From Nitrospirota bacterium (GTDB lineage: Bacteria; UBA2233): a stretch of DNA of 64,000 nt. The stretch spans positions 1-64,000 of the forward strand of contig WOZJ01000057.1 of assembly GCA_011620345.1 (NCBI GenBank). Direction: 5' to 3'. A program made the position numbers and the translations under genes. Positions 34,776 to 42,528 of this stretch are shown here, in pieces; positions within the stretch are counted from its first letter, which is position 1, and every line of letters starts with the position of its first letter. The notes below the pieces were generated by a model. It saw nothing but the letters and a program-made list of their open reading frames with translations, was not told the origin of the DNA and ran no database searches.

Positions 34776-35780
34776 ATGGTTACTTTTGTTCAGCCCGGAA
34801 CCTCCGTGGCCGCCGTGATGATCGTAAACGAGCGTGCGAAAGGGACGATCGAGCGCCCAAAAACACTTCGGGCGGTCATTGAGGCGCTCCCTGGATGTAG
34901 GGTGTTCTCGACGTGGTCGGCCGCTGCACTCGAGGGGATTACGCAGTTTTGCCTTGAGCAAGACGTCGGAGTCGTCGTGCTCTACGGTGGGGACGGGACG
35001 CTGAGCTGTGCGCTTACCCGCTTTTTTTTGGCCTATCGCGAGGCCAAGCGGCCGCTACCCGTGTTTGCCCCGCTCATGGCGGGCACGATGAATACGGTGG
35101 TGAAGGGGTTGGGTCTCAAGGGGAGCGTCGTTACGCTCGCAAAAAAGCTCAAGGAAGCGCTCGTAGATAGGGGATCGCTTCCTGTTACCGAGCACGAGCC
35201 GCTCGTCGTGGAGGGGGCGGAAGAAACGCTAAGGGTAGGGTTTTTAGGGGGAGTTGGCTTACCCGCTTCCTTCCTTGGCCACTATTACGCCTTGGGAGCC
35301 AAGGGGCCCGTAGACGGGCTTCGAACGGCCCTACAATTGATCGGGTCCGTGATGATCCGAGGGGAGTTTGCCAAACGGCTTCTTGCCCCTTTGCCTCTAG
35401 AAATCTTGGTGAACGAGGACAGGCTCGAGCTTGGCCCTGTTTGTGCATGCTTGTTCGGCAAGGTCAAAAGCGTCGGAATTAAGGCAAAGCCACTGTATTT
35501 CGCGCCGCCGCCTAGCGGGTCGATTGCCTATGTTGCAACCGACTTTAGGCCAATGAGGCTCTTGTCTAAAATAATCCCGGTGTTCATGGGCAAGAGGCTT
35601 GGAGCTCCCGGATTTTGCGAGGGCTCGGCCGTACGGATCGAGCTTTTAAGCGAGTCCTTAAAAGAGCTCGAGGTCATGGTAGACGGGGACGTTATTTTGG
35701 CAAAAACGCCCCTTTGCGTTCGTCCCGGCCCATCGGTTCGCCTCTTTGACCCCTTCTCTTCCAAGAAGGAGCCTCTCTAA
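34776..35780 (+). CDS. Diacylglycerol/lipid kinase-like protein
   Basis: DAGK catalytic-domain protein of 334 residues (YegS/LCB5 superfamily). The phosphate-binding motif is VVVLYGGDGTLSCA and the companion motif is PLMAGTMNTVVKGLG, where most relatives have GTxND; here Thr-Met-Asn-Thr replaces the aspartate. The second domain, a beta sandwich (GFLGGVGLPASFLGHY onward), is complete. It likely phosphorylates a lipid such as diacylglycerol, but the missing Asp leaves activity uncertain. ATG 34776 follows GAGGGTGGGG. It is on the rlmN strand, 18 bases after it, and convergent with the haem operon. Confidence 0.75.
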   Translation: MVTFVQPGTSVAAVMIVNERAKGTIERPKTLRAVIEALPGCRVFSTWSAAALEGITQFCLEQDVGVVVLYGGDGTLSCALTRFFLAYREAKRPLPVFAPLMAGTMNTVVKGLGLKGSVVTLAKKLKEALVDRGSLPVTEHEPLVVEGAEETLRVGFLGGVGLPASFLGHYYALGAKGPVDGLRTALQLIGSVMIRGEFAKRLLAPLPLEILVNEDRLELGPVCACLFGKVKSVGIKAKPLYFAPPPSGSIAYVATDFRPMRLLSKIIPVFMGKRLGAPGFCEGSAVRIELLSESLKELEVMVDGDVILAKTPLCVRPGPSVRLFDPFSSKKEPL

Positions 35781-35821
35781 GGCTTATTTGGAGGGTTTCT
35801 TCTCTAGCCTTTTCAGGCAAC

Positions 35822-35855
35822 AAAAAGGCGACCTTGCAAGGCGTCCCATGTCGCC
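35822..35855 (-). terminator. Probable terminator of the hem operon
   Basis: On the minus strand a GGCGAC/GTCGCC stem encloses a 17-base loop with extra internal pairing and is followed by TTTTTG. It lies 22 bases past the hemY stop and serves the minus-strand operon. Confidence 0.5.
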
Positions 35856-35877
35856 AAAAGAAGGTGCAGCATTGCGC

Positions 35878-37257
35878 CTAAACGGGCCGAGATGAGATTT
35901 GTCGCAGTATTTTCGCAGAAAGGTCCACGGCATTGGCAAGGCAGTCTCCCAAAGCGATCCCGCCCCTGTAGTTCGCAAGGAAGTGTAGCCCTGGAAGGCT
36001 GTGTTCGAGCGCTTCGATTGCCTTGATCATTTCTCCATGTCCGAGCGTGTACTGCGGGATGGCCCGCTCGATCTTGCCGACATGAGCAAAGGTAGGTTCT
36101 TCTTTAATACGCAGGATGTCCGAGACCTCTTTATGGGCAAGGTCGGCTAGCCCGTTTGCTTCCAAAAGGGCCAGGCTTGGGGCCCGCATTCCGCCGACAA
36201 ACGTCGTCAGGAGCGCAAACCCCTCGGACGCACGGCCTGGGAGGAACGAAGAGCTAAAGAGCGCGCCAAGAATGCTTCGGCCTTCACGCTTTGGAATCAG
36301 GAATCCAAAGCCCTCCGGCGACCGCTCGAATGCATTGAGCCTGTAGCCGAGCGCGACTTGGGCGACAGGCGGGTAAAGGATGGCTTGGAGTTTTTGGGCG
36401 AGCGAAGCGTTTAACCCTCTCAAGAGCCGCGAAGCCTCGTAGGCGGGAACGGAAAGAACGAGCCTTTTGGAGGCAATCGTCTGCTCGACCCCTTGTTGAC
36501 GAAAGCTTACCTCAAACCCATCTCGAAGGGGCCTTAAGCCGTGGGCTGCAGCCTTCAAGACGAGCCTATTTCCGAGGCTGCTTGCAAGCGCCAAAGGAAG
36601 CTCCACCATTCCCCCTAGGAACGAAAAGAGCCTTGCCTTTACTTTGGCCACGTCGGGGCGCTTTTTTCGTTCCCGTGCTCCCAAGAAGGTGCCCAGCATC
36701 AGCCCCCCGTAGCGCTCCTCCAGCCCGTAAAGCTTTGGAAACGCCCCTCTTACACTCAATGTTTCCGGGTCGCCCGCGTACACGCCGGATACGAACGGGT
36801 CGATCGCGTAATCCAAGAACTCTTGCCCGAGCCTTCTTTTGACGAACTCTGCGAGCGTCTCCTCTTGCGCGGCCCTTCCGTGAAATGGTTCGAGGGCAAC
36901 CCCAATCTTGGCTTTGGCTGAGAACAAGGGCGTTTTAAGGAACGCCATAAGCGACATCGGCAGCTCGATGAGTCTTCCGTCCTTTAGGATGAAGCGGTGG
37001 TTTGCTGTTTCAGAAGCGAAGGCAAGCCGCTCTTGAAGCCCGAGCGATTGGAAGAGGTCAAGATGGGCCTGTTGCGTGAGGAGCGCGGTGTTGGGCCCGT
37101 GCTCGATCAAAAACCCTTCTTTTCGCTCGCTCCAAATCGTGCCCCCAGGTCTTGAACTCGCCTCGAGGATGCAAACATTCACGCCTTCTTGCGAAAGGCT
37201 GTAGCCCAGCGTCAGCCCGGAGATTCCTCCGCCAAGGATTAGGACGTCATGCTGCAT
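35878..37257 (-). CDS. hemY: Protoporphyrinogen oxidase, oxygen-dependent (HemY type)
   Basis: FAD enzyme that oxidises protoporphyrinogen IX with O2 (also called HemG in some Gram-negatives, or PgoX). It is 459 residues from ATG 37257. The FAD motif is VLILGGGISGLTLGYSLS, followed by EASSRPGGTIW. A GPNTALL substrate-site motif (usually GPNSF) is present, as is the C-terminal YRGGIALGDCLANAVD, which closes the FAD site. Its start overlaps the ferrochelatase stop by 11 bases, so translation is coupled. It is the final gene of hemE-hemN-hemH-hemY. O2 use here contrasts with the O2-independent HemN of the same operon. Confidence 0.9.
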   Translation of the reverse strand: MQHDVLILGGGISGLTLGYSLSQEGVNVCILEASSRPGGTIWSERKEGFLIEHGPNTALLTQQAHLDLFQSLGLQERLAFASETANHRFILKDGRLIELPMSLMAFLKTPLFSAKAKIGVALEPFHGRAAQEETLAEFVKRRLGQEFLDYAIDPFVSGVYAGDPETLSVRGAFPKLYGLEERYGGLMLGTFLGARERKKRPDVAKVKARLFSFLGGMVELPLALASSLGNRLVLKAAAHGLRPLRDGFEVSFRQQGVEQTIASKRLVLSVPAYEASRLLRGLNASLAQKLQAILYPPVAQVALGYRLNAFERSPEGFGFLIPKREGRSILGALFSSSFLPGRASEGFALLTTFVGGMRAPSLALLEANGLADLAHKEVSDILRIKEEPTFAHVGKIERAIPQYTLGHGEMIKAIEALEHSLPGLHFLANYRGGIALGDCLANAVDLSAKILRQISSRPV

Positions 37258-38245
37258 CTTCGAGCGCCTTAATGGTGAGCTTTGCAAGCGCCAAGATGAA
37301 CGAAGGCGAGTTGTTGAGCCCTTGGGCCACGCGGAAATTGGGAATGCCAGCCCTAAGGGCCTCTTTCTTTAGCTGGATGCCAAGCTCGTAGAGCGTTTCC
37401 ATGTGGTCGGATACGAAGCTCACGGGGACGACGAGCACGCTTTTAACGCCTTCTTGCCCAAGCTTTCGAACCGTTTCGATCGTCGAGGGCGCAAGCCAGC
37501 GCACGGGCCCCACCTTACTTTGAAAGGAAAGGCGGATATGCGCTCGCTCAAGGAAGCTTGCATCCATAGGCCCTTTTTCTTGGAGCGCCTTCAACACGGC
37601 CTCCATCGTGCGCTTGACCTCGCTTGGGTACGGGTCTCCTTTTTTGACGAAGCTCAAAGGAACGCCGTGTGCGCTGAAAACGAGCCCGAAGCGTTCTGGC
37701 GTGGACGGGGGGAGTGTTTCAAGGGCCTCCTGGATGCGTAGACGATGGGCCTCGATGAAGTCTTCTTGGGTTGGATAGTTTCGGATGACATGCACAGCCT
37801 TTGGCTTAAACTCAAGCCTGTCTTTTTGGCGTTCGACCTCTTTGAGGCTCGAATAGGTCGTCGTGAGCGAATACTGGGGATACAAGGGAAGAAGGAGGAT
37901 CGTATCGACCCCGTCTTTCATCGCTTGCAGAAGCGCATCGGCAATCGTAGGGGGGCTGTAGCGCATGCCGATGTAGACGTTTGCGTGAAGCTCTGAAGGT
38001 AGGGCAGCCTTCAAAAGGTCGGCCTGGGTTTGGGTGGTAGCGCCAAGGGGCGAGCCTCCTCCTATTGCCCTATACTGGGGCCTGTCTTGGATTGCACGCA
38101 CCCTCGCGATCGGAGGGGCCAGAAAAGCCCGGAAAAACCAAGGGAATAGGTCGCGGTCGGAAAAGAGCGCCCTCAAGAACGGTCGAATATCGTTCAGCGT
38201 AGCCGGTGCCCCAAGGTTCAACAGGACAACGCCCAGCTTTGCCAT
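37247..38245 (-). CDS. hemH: Ferrochelatase
   Basis: Inserts Fe(II) into protoporphyrin IX as the last step of protohaem synthesis. It is 332 residues long. The opening is KLGVVLLNLGAPATLNDIRPFLR, then YRAIGGGSPL, the region YIGMRYSPPTI, LLLPLYPQYSLTTTYSSL, and the catalytic histidine in VFSAHGVPLSFVKKGDPY. C-terminal landmarks are FQSKVGPVRWLAPST and VVPVSFVSDHMETLYEL. The ATG at 38245 shares its A with the hemN stop (TGATG), so the two are translationally coupled. Confidence 0.95.
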   Translation of the reverse strand: MAKLGVVLLNLGAPATLNDIRPFLRALFSDRDLFPWFFRAFLAPPIARVRAIQDRPQYRAIGGGSPLGATTQTQADLLKAALPSELHANVYIGMRYSPPTIADALLQAMKDGVDTILLLPLYPQYSLTTTYSSLKEVERQKDRLEFKPKAVHVIRNYPTQEDFIEAHRLRIQEALETLPPSTPERFGLVFSAHGVPLSFVKKGDPYPSEVKRTMEAVLKALQEKGPMDASFLERAHIRLSFQSKVGPVRWLAPSTIETVRKLGQEGVKSVLVVPVSFVSDHMETLYELGIQLKKEALRAGIPNFRVAQGLNNSPSFILALAKLTIKALEDAA

Positions 38246-39633
38246 CAAACGGTCCTTGAAAAGACGGGTTTTTCCTTCAGGAGCCTTTCTAGGTAAGCGT
38301 CAAAGCACATCGCCACGTTGCGAACGATCAGCCTGCCTAACGGGTGAACGACGATCCTGTCGTCACGGAGTTCGATCAGCCCCTCCTTTTCGAAAGGGGC
38401 GAGCTTATCGAGCGCCTCGGCAAAGTAGGTGTCGAACACGATTCCGAAACGTCGCTCGATTTCTTGCTTATCAAGGTTCATCGTGCACATCAGACGCATG
38501 ATTGTGAAGCGCCGGATCTCGTCGTCCCGGTTCAGGGTGTAGCCTACGATTGTGGCGAGCTTCCCGTCCAAAACCATCGATTCATACCCGGAAATATTTT
38601 TTTCGTTCTGGGCATAGACGTTGCCGAACTGGCTGATCGAAGACATGCCGAAGGCGTACAGGTCTGCGTGTGCCTTGGTGGAGTAGCCTTGAAAATTCCG
38701 GTGCAGGTCCCCTTTGGTTTGCGCGACGGCGAGCTCGTCTCCTGGCTTTGCGAAGTGGTCCATCCCGATGTAGACGTAGCCCGCCTTAGAGAGCGTCTCG
38801 ATCGCGAGTTTAAGGAGCGCAAACTTTGTGTCCAAGCTCGGAAGGGATTCTTTTGGGATGACCCGCTGGTGAGGCTTGAGCCAGGGGACGTAGGCGAAGT
38901 TGAAAACGGCGATCCTGTCTGGGGCAAGCTCGATCACCTTATTAAGCGTGTCTTCAAACGTCTCAGGCTTCTGGAAGGGCAGTCCGTAGATCAAGTCCAC
39001 GTTGATGCTATGGAATCCGAGTTCCCGGCTCCAGTCGATCGCCTGTTTTGTGATGTTCAAAGGCTGGATACGGTTGACGGCCCGCTGGACCTCCTCGTCA
39101 AAATCCTGGATTCCCATGCTCACGCGGTTGAACCCTGTTTCGCGAAACGCTCTCATGTGTTCACGCGTAAGCCCCCTAGGGTCGATCTCAACGCCAAGCT
39201 CGGCATCGGGCGTGAAGCTGAAGCGCTCGTAGACGGATTCCATCAACTTATGAATCTGATCGGGGCTTAAATACGAGGGTGTTCCCCCGCCCAGATGGAG
39301 CTGGCAGACCTTCCTTTTGTTCGAAAGCAAGGAGTGAACGAGCGTGAGCTCCGCCTTGAGCGCTTCCAAGTAGTGCTCGATCTTGCCTAAATCCCTCGTG
39401 ACGAGCATCGTGCAGCCGCAGAAGTAACAGAGCGTATCGCAAAAAGGGATGTGGAAGTAAAGAGAAATGTCGCCCTCGGGGTTCTCTTGGTTGTTCTTGA
39501 GAATCGCGCGCTTGAACGCTTCCGGCCCAAAATCCGGGCTGAAGGCCGGCGCTGTCGGGTAGCTCGTGTAGCGAGGGCCAGGGGTATCGTAGCGCTTGAG
39601 AAACGCGACATCGAGAGTTTCCAGTTCTTTCAT
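38245..39633 (-). CDS. hemN: Oxygen-independent coproporphyrinogen III dehydrogenase
   Basis: Radical SAM enzyme that decarboxylates coproporphyrinogen III twice without O2. It is 462 residues long. The cluster motif CDTLCYFCGC (CxxxCxxC) follows the Tyr-containing N-terminus YTSYPTAPAFSPDF, in which the Tyr and Thr residues typical of true HemN are kept. Later landmarks are LHLGGGTPSYL, VEIDPRGLTREH, GFNRVSMGIQDFDEEVQRAVNR, INVDLIYGLP and a complete HemN C-terminal domain. The HemW-type chaperone lacks that N-terminus and C-terminal domain. The start has TTTAGGGAG upstream. Confidence 0.95.
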   Translation of the reverse strand: MKELETLDVAFLKRYDTPGPRYTSYPTAPAFSPDFGPEAFKRAILKNNQENPEGDISLYFHIPFCDTLCYFCGCTMLVTRDLGKIEHYLEALKAELTLVHSLLSNKRKVCQLHLGGGTPSYLSPDQIHKLMESVYERFSFTPDAELGVEIDPRGLTREHMRAFRETGFNRVSMGIQDFDEEVQRAVNRIQPLNITKQAIDWSRELGFHSINVDLIYGLPFQKPETFEDTLNKVIELAPDRIAVFNFAYVPWLKPHQRVIPKESLPSLDTKFALLKLAIETLSKAGYVYIGMDHFAKPGDELAVAQTKGDLHRNFQGYSTKAHADLYAFGMSSISQFGNVYAQNEKNISGYESMVLDGKLATIVGYTLNRDDEIRRFTIMRLMCTMNLDKQEIERRFGIVFDTYFAEALDKLAPFEKEGLIELRDDRIVVHPLGRLIVRNVAMCFDAYLERLLKEKPVFSRTV

Positions 39634-39639
39634 GGCTCC

Positions 39640-40689
39640 CTAAAGGTGTCTTTGGGTGGCTTCTTTGACGAAGGAGACAAGGAACCTTGCATTGTCCACG
39701 GGCGTTTGAGGGAGCACGCCGTGGCCTAGGTTGAACACGTAGCCCGGCCTGTTGTTTACCTTGCTTAAGATTCTGCCGGTCTCTTTGCGGATTGCCTCCT
39801 TGCTGGCGAGCAGCACGCAAGGGTCGAGGTTTCCTTGTATGGCTAGCCTCTTGGGTATGTTAGGAATTGCCCAGCCCAAATCTAGCGTCCAATCGAGGCT
39901 CACGCCGTCTACGGGAACGCTTGCGATCTCTTCCAGGCTCGAAGCGCAGCCCTTGAAGAACCACACGATCGGCACGCGCCCGCCCAGGCGCTCTTTGAGC
40001 CTGCGTATTACCTCGTACACATAAGGAAGGTCGAAAGCCAGGAAGGCGTCTTTAGAGAGCGTTTCCGACCACGTATCGAACAACTGGATCACATCCACGC
40101 CGGCCTGTGCCTTGGCCTCGAGGTAGGTACAGACCGCATCGGTAAGCTTCTCCAAGAGCCTGTGGGAAAGCTCAGGATCGCCGTATAGCAGCGATTTGGC
40201 CTTTGGGAAGCCTTTTTTGGCGTTTCCCTCGACCATGTAGGCCATGAGCGTCCAGGGCGTGGCCGAGAACCCTATCAGCGGCACCCTGCCTTCGAGCCTT
40301 TCCTTCGTGAGCCGGACCGCCTCGAGCACGTAGCCAAGCCGCTGCTCTATTCCGGAGACCTCGAGTGCTTCGATGTCGCCTGCGTTCGAAAGTCCTTTGC
40401 CCAAGCTCGGGCCGATTTCTTCATTCATGGAAAGCGGCATTCCCATCGCTTCGGGAACGACGAGGATGTCGCTAAAAAGGATGGCCGCATCGACACCAAG
40501 AATGTCAACGGGCTGAATCGTAACCTCGGCCGCGATCTCTGGCGTTTTGACCATCGTAAGGAAGTCGTAGCGGCTTCGGATGGCACGGTATTCGGGCAGG
40601 AAACGGCCGGCTTGCCGCATCATCCACACGGGTGCGCGCTCGGTCGGCTCTCCTTTAAATGCTTGAAGCAGCAAATCGTTCTTGAGCAT
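39640..40689 (-). CDS. hemE: Uroporphyrinogen decarboxylase
   Basis: Converts uroporphyrinogen III to coproporphyrinogen III; 349 residues. Signatures are PVWMMRQAGRFLPEYRAI (Arg and Asp side chains that hold the acetates), DILVVPEAMGM, PLIGFSATPWTLMAYMVEG, VIQLFDTWSETLS and GNLDPCVLL, then the end FNLGHGVLPQTP. A TTG two codons upstream (40695) has slightly better ribosome spacing and is an alternative start. hemN begins 6 bases downstream. It is divergent from ispH across a 72-base gap. Confidence 0.95.
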   Translation of the reverse strand: MLKNDLLLQAFKGEPTERAPVWMMRQAGRFLPEYRAIRSRYDFLTMVKTPEIAAEVTIQPVDILGVDAAILFSDILVVPEAMGMPLSMNEEIGPSLGKGLSNAGDIEALEVSGIEQRLGYVLEAVRLTKERLEGRVPLIGFSATPWTLMAYMVEGNAKKGFPKAKSLLYGDPELSHRLLEKLTDAVCTYLEAKAQAGVDVIQLFDTWSETLSKDAFLAFDLPYVYEVIRRLKERLGGRVPIVWFFKGCASSLEEIASVPVDGVSLDWTLDLGWAIPNIPKRLAIQGNLDPCVLLASKEAIRKETGRILSKVNNRPGYVFNLGHGVLPQTPVDNARFLVSFVKEATQRHL

Positions 40690-40761
40690 GGACAAGGTCG
40701 CCTTTTTTGGCTGGTTCGCGTAAGCTTAAAGATACCATACTTGTCTGGCGGGGGAAAAACG

Positions 40762-41685
40762 ATGAGGGTCGAACGGGTTATCCTTGTACGTCCGAGGGGG
40801 TTTTGCGCGGGCGTCGAGAGGGCGCTCGCCATTCTGGAAGTCTTGCTTGAGCGTGTTCCCGAACCCATTTACGTCTTCCATGAGATCGTCCACAACAGCG
40901 TGCTCATCGAGGGGTTCAAGCGTAGGGGCGTGCAATTCGTGAACGACCTTAAAGAGGTGCCCGAAGGGGCGGTATGCGTCTTCTCCGCCCACGGGGTATC
41001 TCCGGAGATCGAGCGGATGGCTAAAGCCCGGAATCTTCGAGTGTTCGATGCTACCTGCCCTCTCGTGACAAAGGTGCACGAGGAGGCTCGGTTGTTTGCC
41101 ATAAGAGGCCTCCGTGTGGTGCTTATCGGCCATAAGGGCCACGAGGAGGTCGAAGGTACAATGGGGCACGCCCCCATGTTCTTGGTCAGTACCGCCAAAG
41201 ATGTCCAGGCGCTCCCGATAAGCCCGGATGAACGCGTGGCGTATTTGACGCAAACCACGCTCAGCCTGGGCGATACGGCCAAGGTTGTGGAAGCCCTTAA
41301 GGCGCGGTTCCCAAACCTCATGGGACCCAAAAAAGAAGATATTTGCTATGCTACATACAACAGACAAATGGCCGTGCAAGCGCTCGCTAGGGTTACGGAT
41401 GTCGTGTTCGTCGTGGGCTCAAAAAACTCCTCGAACTCGCAAAGGCTGGGCGAGGTGGCCAGGGCGGAGGGTGTTCCCGCTTACGTCGTGGATGGGGCCG
41501 AGCACATCGAGCCTTGGATGTTCGAACGGGCCAAGGCAATCGGCGTGACGGCCGGAGCCTCGGCCCCGGAAACGCTGGTTTCCGGTATCGTGAAGCACTT
41601 CGAGGACCTTGGCGCCGAGCGTATCGAAGAACTTGGCGTTGCCGAAGAGTCTATGACCTTCAGGCTACCCAAGATGCCCGCTTAG
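40762..41685 (+). CDS. ispH: 4-hydroxy-3-methylbut-2-enyl diphosphate reductase
   Basis: [4Fe-4S] enzyme of the MEP isoprenoid pathway that yields IPP and DMAPP. It is 307 residues from ATG 40762, with GGCGGGGG upstream. The three cluster cysteines sit in RPRGFCAGVERA (residue 14 region), DATCPLVTKVH and KEDICYATYNRQ. The catalytic glutamate is in the TQTTLSL-x-DT region and the diphosphate serines are in GSKNSSNSQRL. It is the product of a single gene, divergent from the haem operon, and both pathways feed quinone and haem synthesis. Confidence 0.95.
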   Translation: MRVERVILVRPRGFCAGVERALAILEVLLERVPEPIYVFHEIVHNSVLIEGFKRRGVQFVNDLKEVPEGAVCVFSAHGVSPEIERMAKARNLRVFDATCPLVTKVHEEARLFAIRGLRVVLIGHKGHEEVEGTMGHAPMFLVSTAKDVQALPISPDERVAYLTQTTLSLGDTAKVVEALKARFPNLMGPKKEDICYATYNRQMAVQALARVTDVVFVVGSKNSSNSQRLGEVARAEGVPAYVVDGAEHIEPWMFERAKAIGVTAGASAPETLVSGIVKHFEDLGAERIEELGVAEESMTFRLPKMPA

Positions 41686-41768
41686 GCGTTTCGGGGCTAG
41701 TCTTTGCCAAGGTTTTTAATCGGCCGTTGCAACTCTTGAGGTGCTATTGGCATGCAGATTGCTAAGGT

Positions 41769-42452
41769 TTATCGTTCCGTGAGCTCAATCTCTCTACCCT
41801 TCACCTTCACCATTCCCTCCTCTTCGAGCTTTTTAAAGAGCCTCGAGAGGGTTTCCGGCGTTGTACCCAGAAGCAGGGCAATGTCGTGCTTGGGTGCAGG
41901 CAGTCGGATACGGTTTGAGGCCCGCCTGTCGGAAAGATCCTTGAGGTAGGCCAAGAGCCGATGCTTGACCTCCGGGGTGGCCAGGTTCTCCATGGTCCTT
42001 AAAAACCCCTGGATTCGGGCAGTAAGCGCGGCGATGATCTTGAGGCAGAGCTTCGGGTCTTTGGCAAGGAGCACTTCGAAGGTGTTTGCGTGAATGGTGA
42101 GAAGCTCCAAGGGTTCGAGAGCCTGGGCGCTGACCGGATAACGCCCTCCCAAAAAAGGCAGGAGTTCCGCGAAGACCTCGTTTTCCCTGACAAAGTGAAC
42201 CACGAACTCGCTGCCGTCCTGGCGCGTTCGAAACAGCCTTACGCTCCCTTCGAGCATGAAGTAGATGTCTGAGCCAGGCTGCCCCTCCACGAAGAGGATC
42301 GCTTTCTTTGGCACGTTCTTTATCGAACTCGCATGCTCCAAGACAGCCAGTAGCTCTTTATCCTGACTCCCTAGAAACCCGCCAAGAAATCTTTTGATTG
42401 CCTCATCTTTTTTCTGCATGATTTCTTGACGTATATCAATTTTTTTATGCAT
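41769..42452 (-). CDS. Crp/Fnr-family transcriptional regulator
   Basis: A 227-residue regulator. The cyclic-nucleotide-binding-like domain (about residues 30-145) includes GQPGSDIYFMLEGSVRLF. The C-terminal winged helix ends with HDIALLLGTTPETLSRLFKKLEEEG, where the E-T-x-S-R recognition helix predicts an FNR-type site (TTGAT-N4-ATCAA). The N-terminus lacks the cysteine cluster of FNR; the only cysteine is in the middle of the protein. It is therefore more like Dnr/NnrR or CRP-like sensors of NO, haem or other effectors. ATG 42419 is an alternative start. It is divergent from the octahaem cytochrome gene, its likely target. Confidence 0.85.
   Translation of the reverse strand: MHKKIDIRQEIMQKKDEAIKRFLGGFLGSQDKELLAVLEHASSIKNVPKKAILFVEGQPGSDIYFMLEGSVRLFRTRQDGSEFVVHFVRENEVFAELLPFLGGRYPVSAQALEPLELLTIHANTFEVLLAKDPKLCLKIIAALTARIQGFLRTMENLATPEVKHRLLAYLKDLSDRRASNRIRLPAPKHDIALLLGTTPETLSRLFKKLEEEGMVKVKGREIELTER
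42426..42439. promoter_or_regulatory. FNR/Dnr-like binding site
   Basis: TTGAC-GTAT-ATCAA matches the FNR consensus TTGAT-N4-ATCAA at nine of ten positions. It lies 90 bases before the cytochrome start, and a TATGCT -10 element at 42457-42462 puts it near -37. It is inside the first codons of the longer regulator frame, or just before its shorter ATG at 42419, so autoregulation is also possible. Confidence 0.55.
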
Positions 42453-42528
42453 GGAATATGCTTACGTAGTTACAAGATGACAAAAGCCTGCGTTCTTTAT
42501 CCTAGCCTATAACCAAGGAGGGATGCCA

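Noticed and set aside
38344-39270. 308-codon plus-strand frame antisense to hemN
   Set aside because: Mirror frame of a clearly conserved gene, without start signal or domain.
42460-42475. Shared ACGTAGTT octamer between the cytochrome promoter and the uspA inverted repeat
   Set aside because: An eight-base match is expected about twice by chance on both strands of a window this size.
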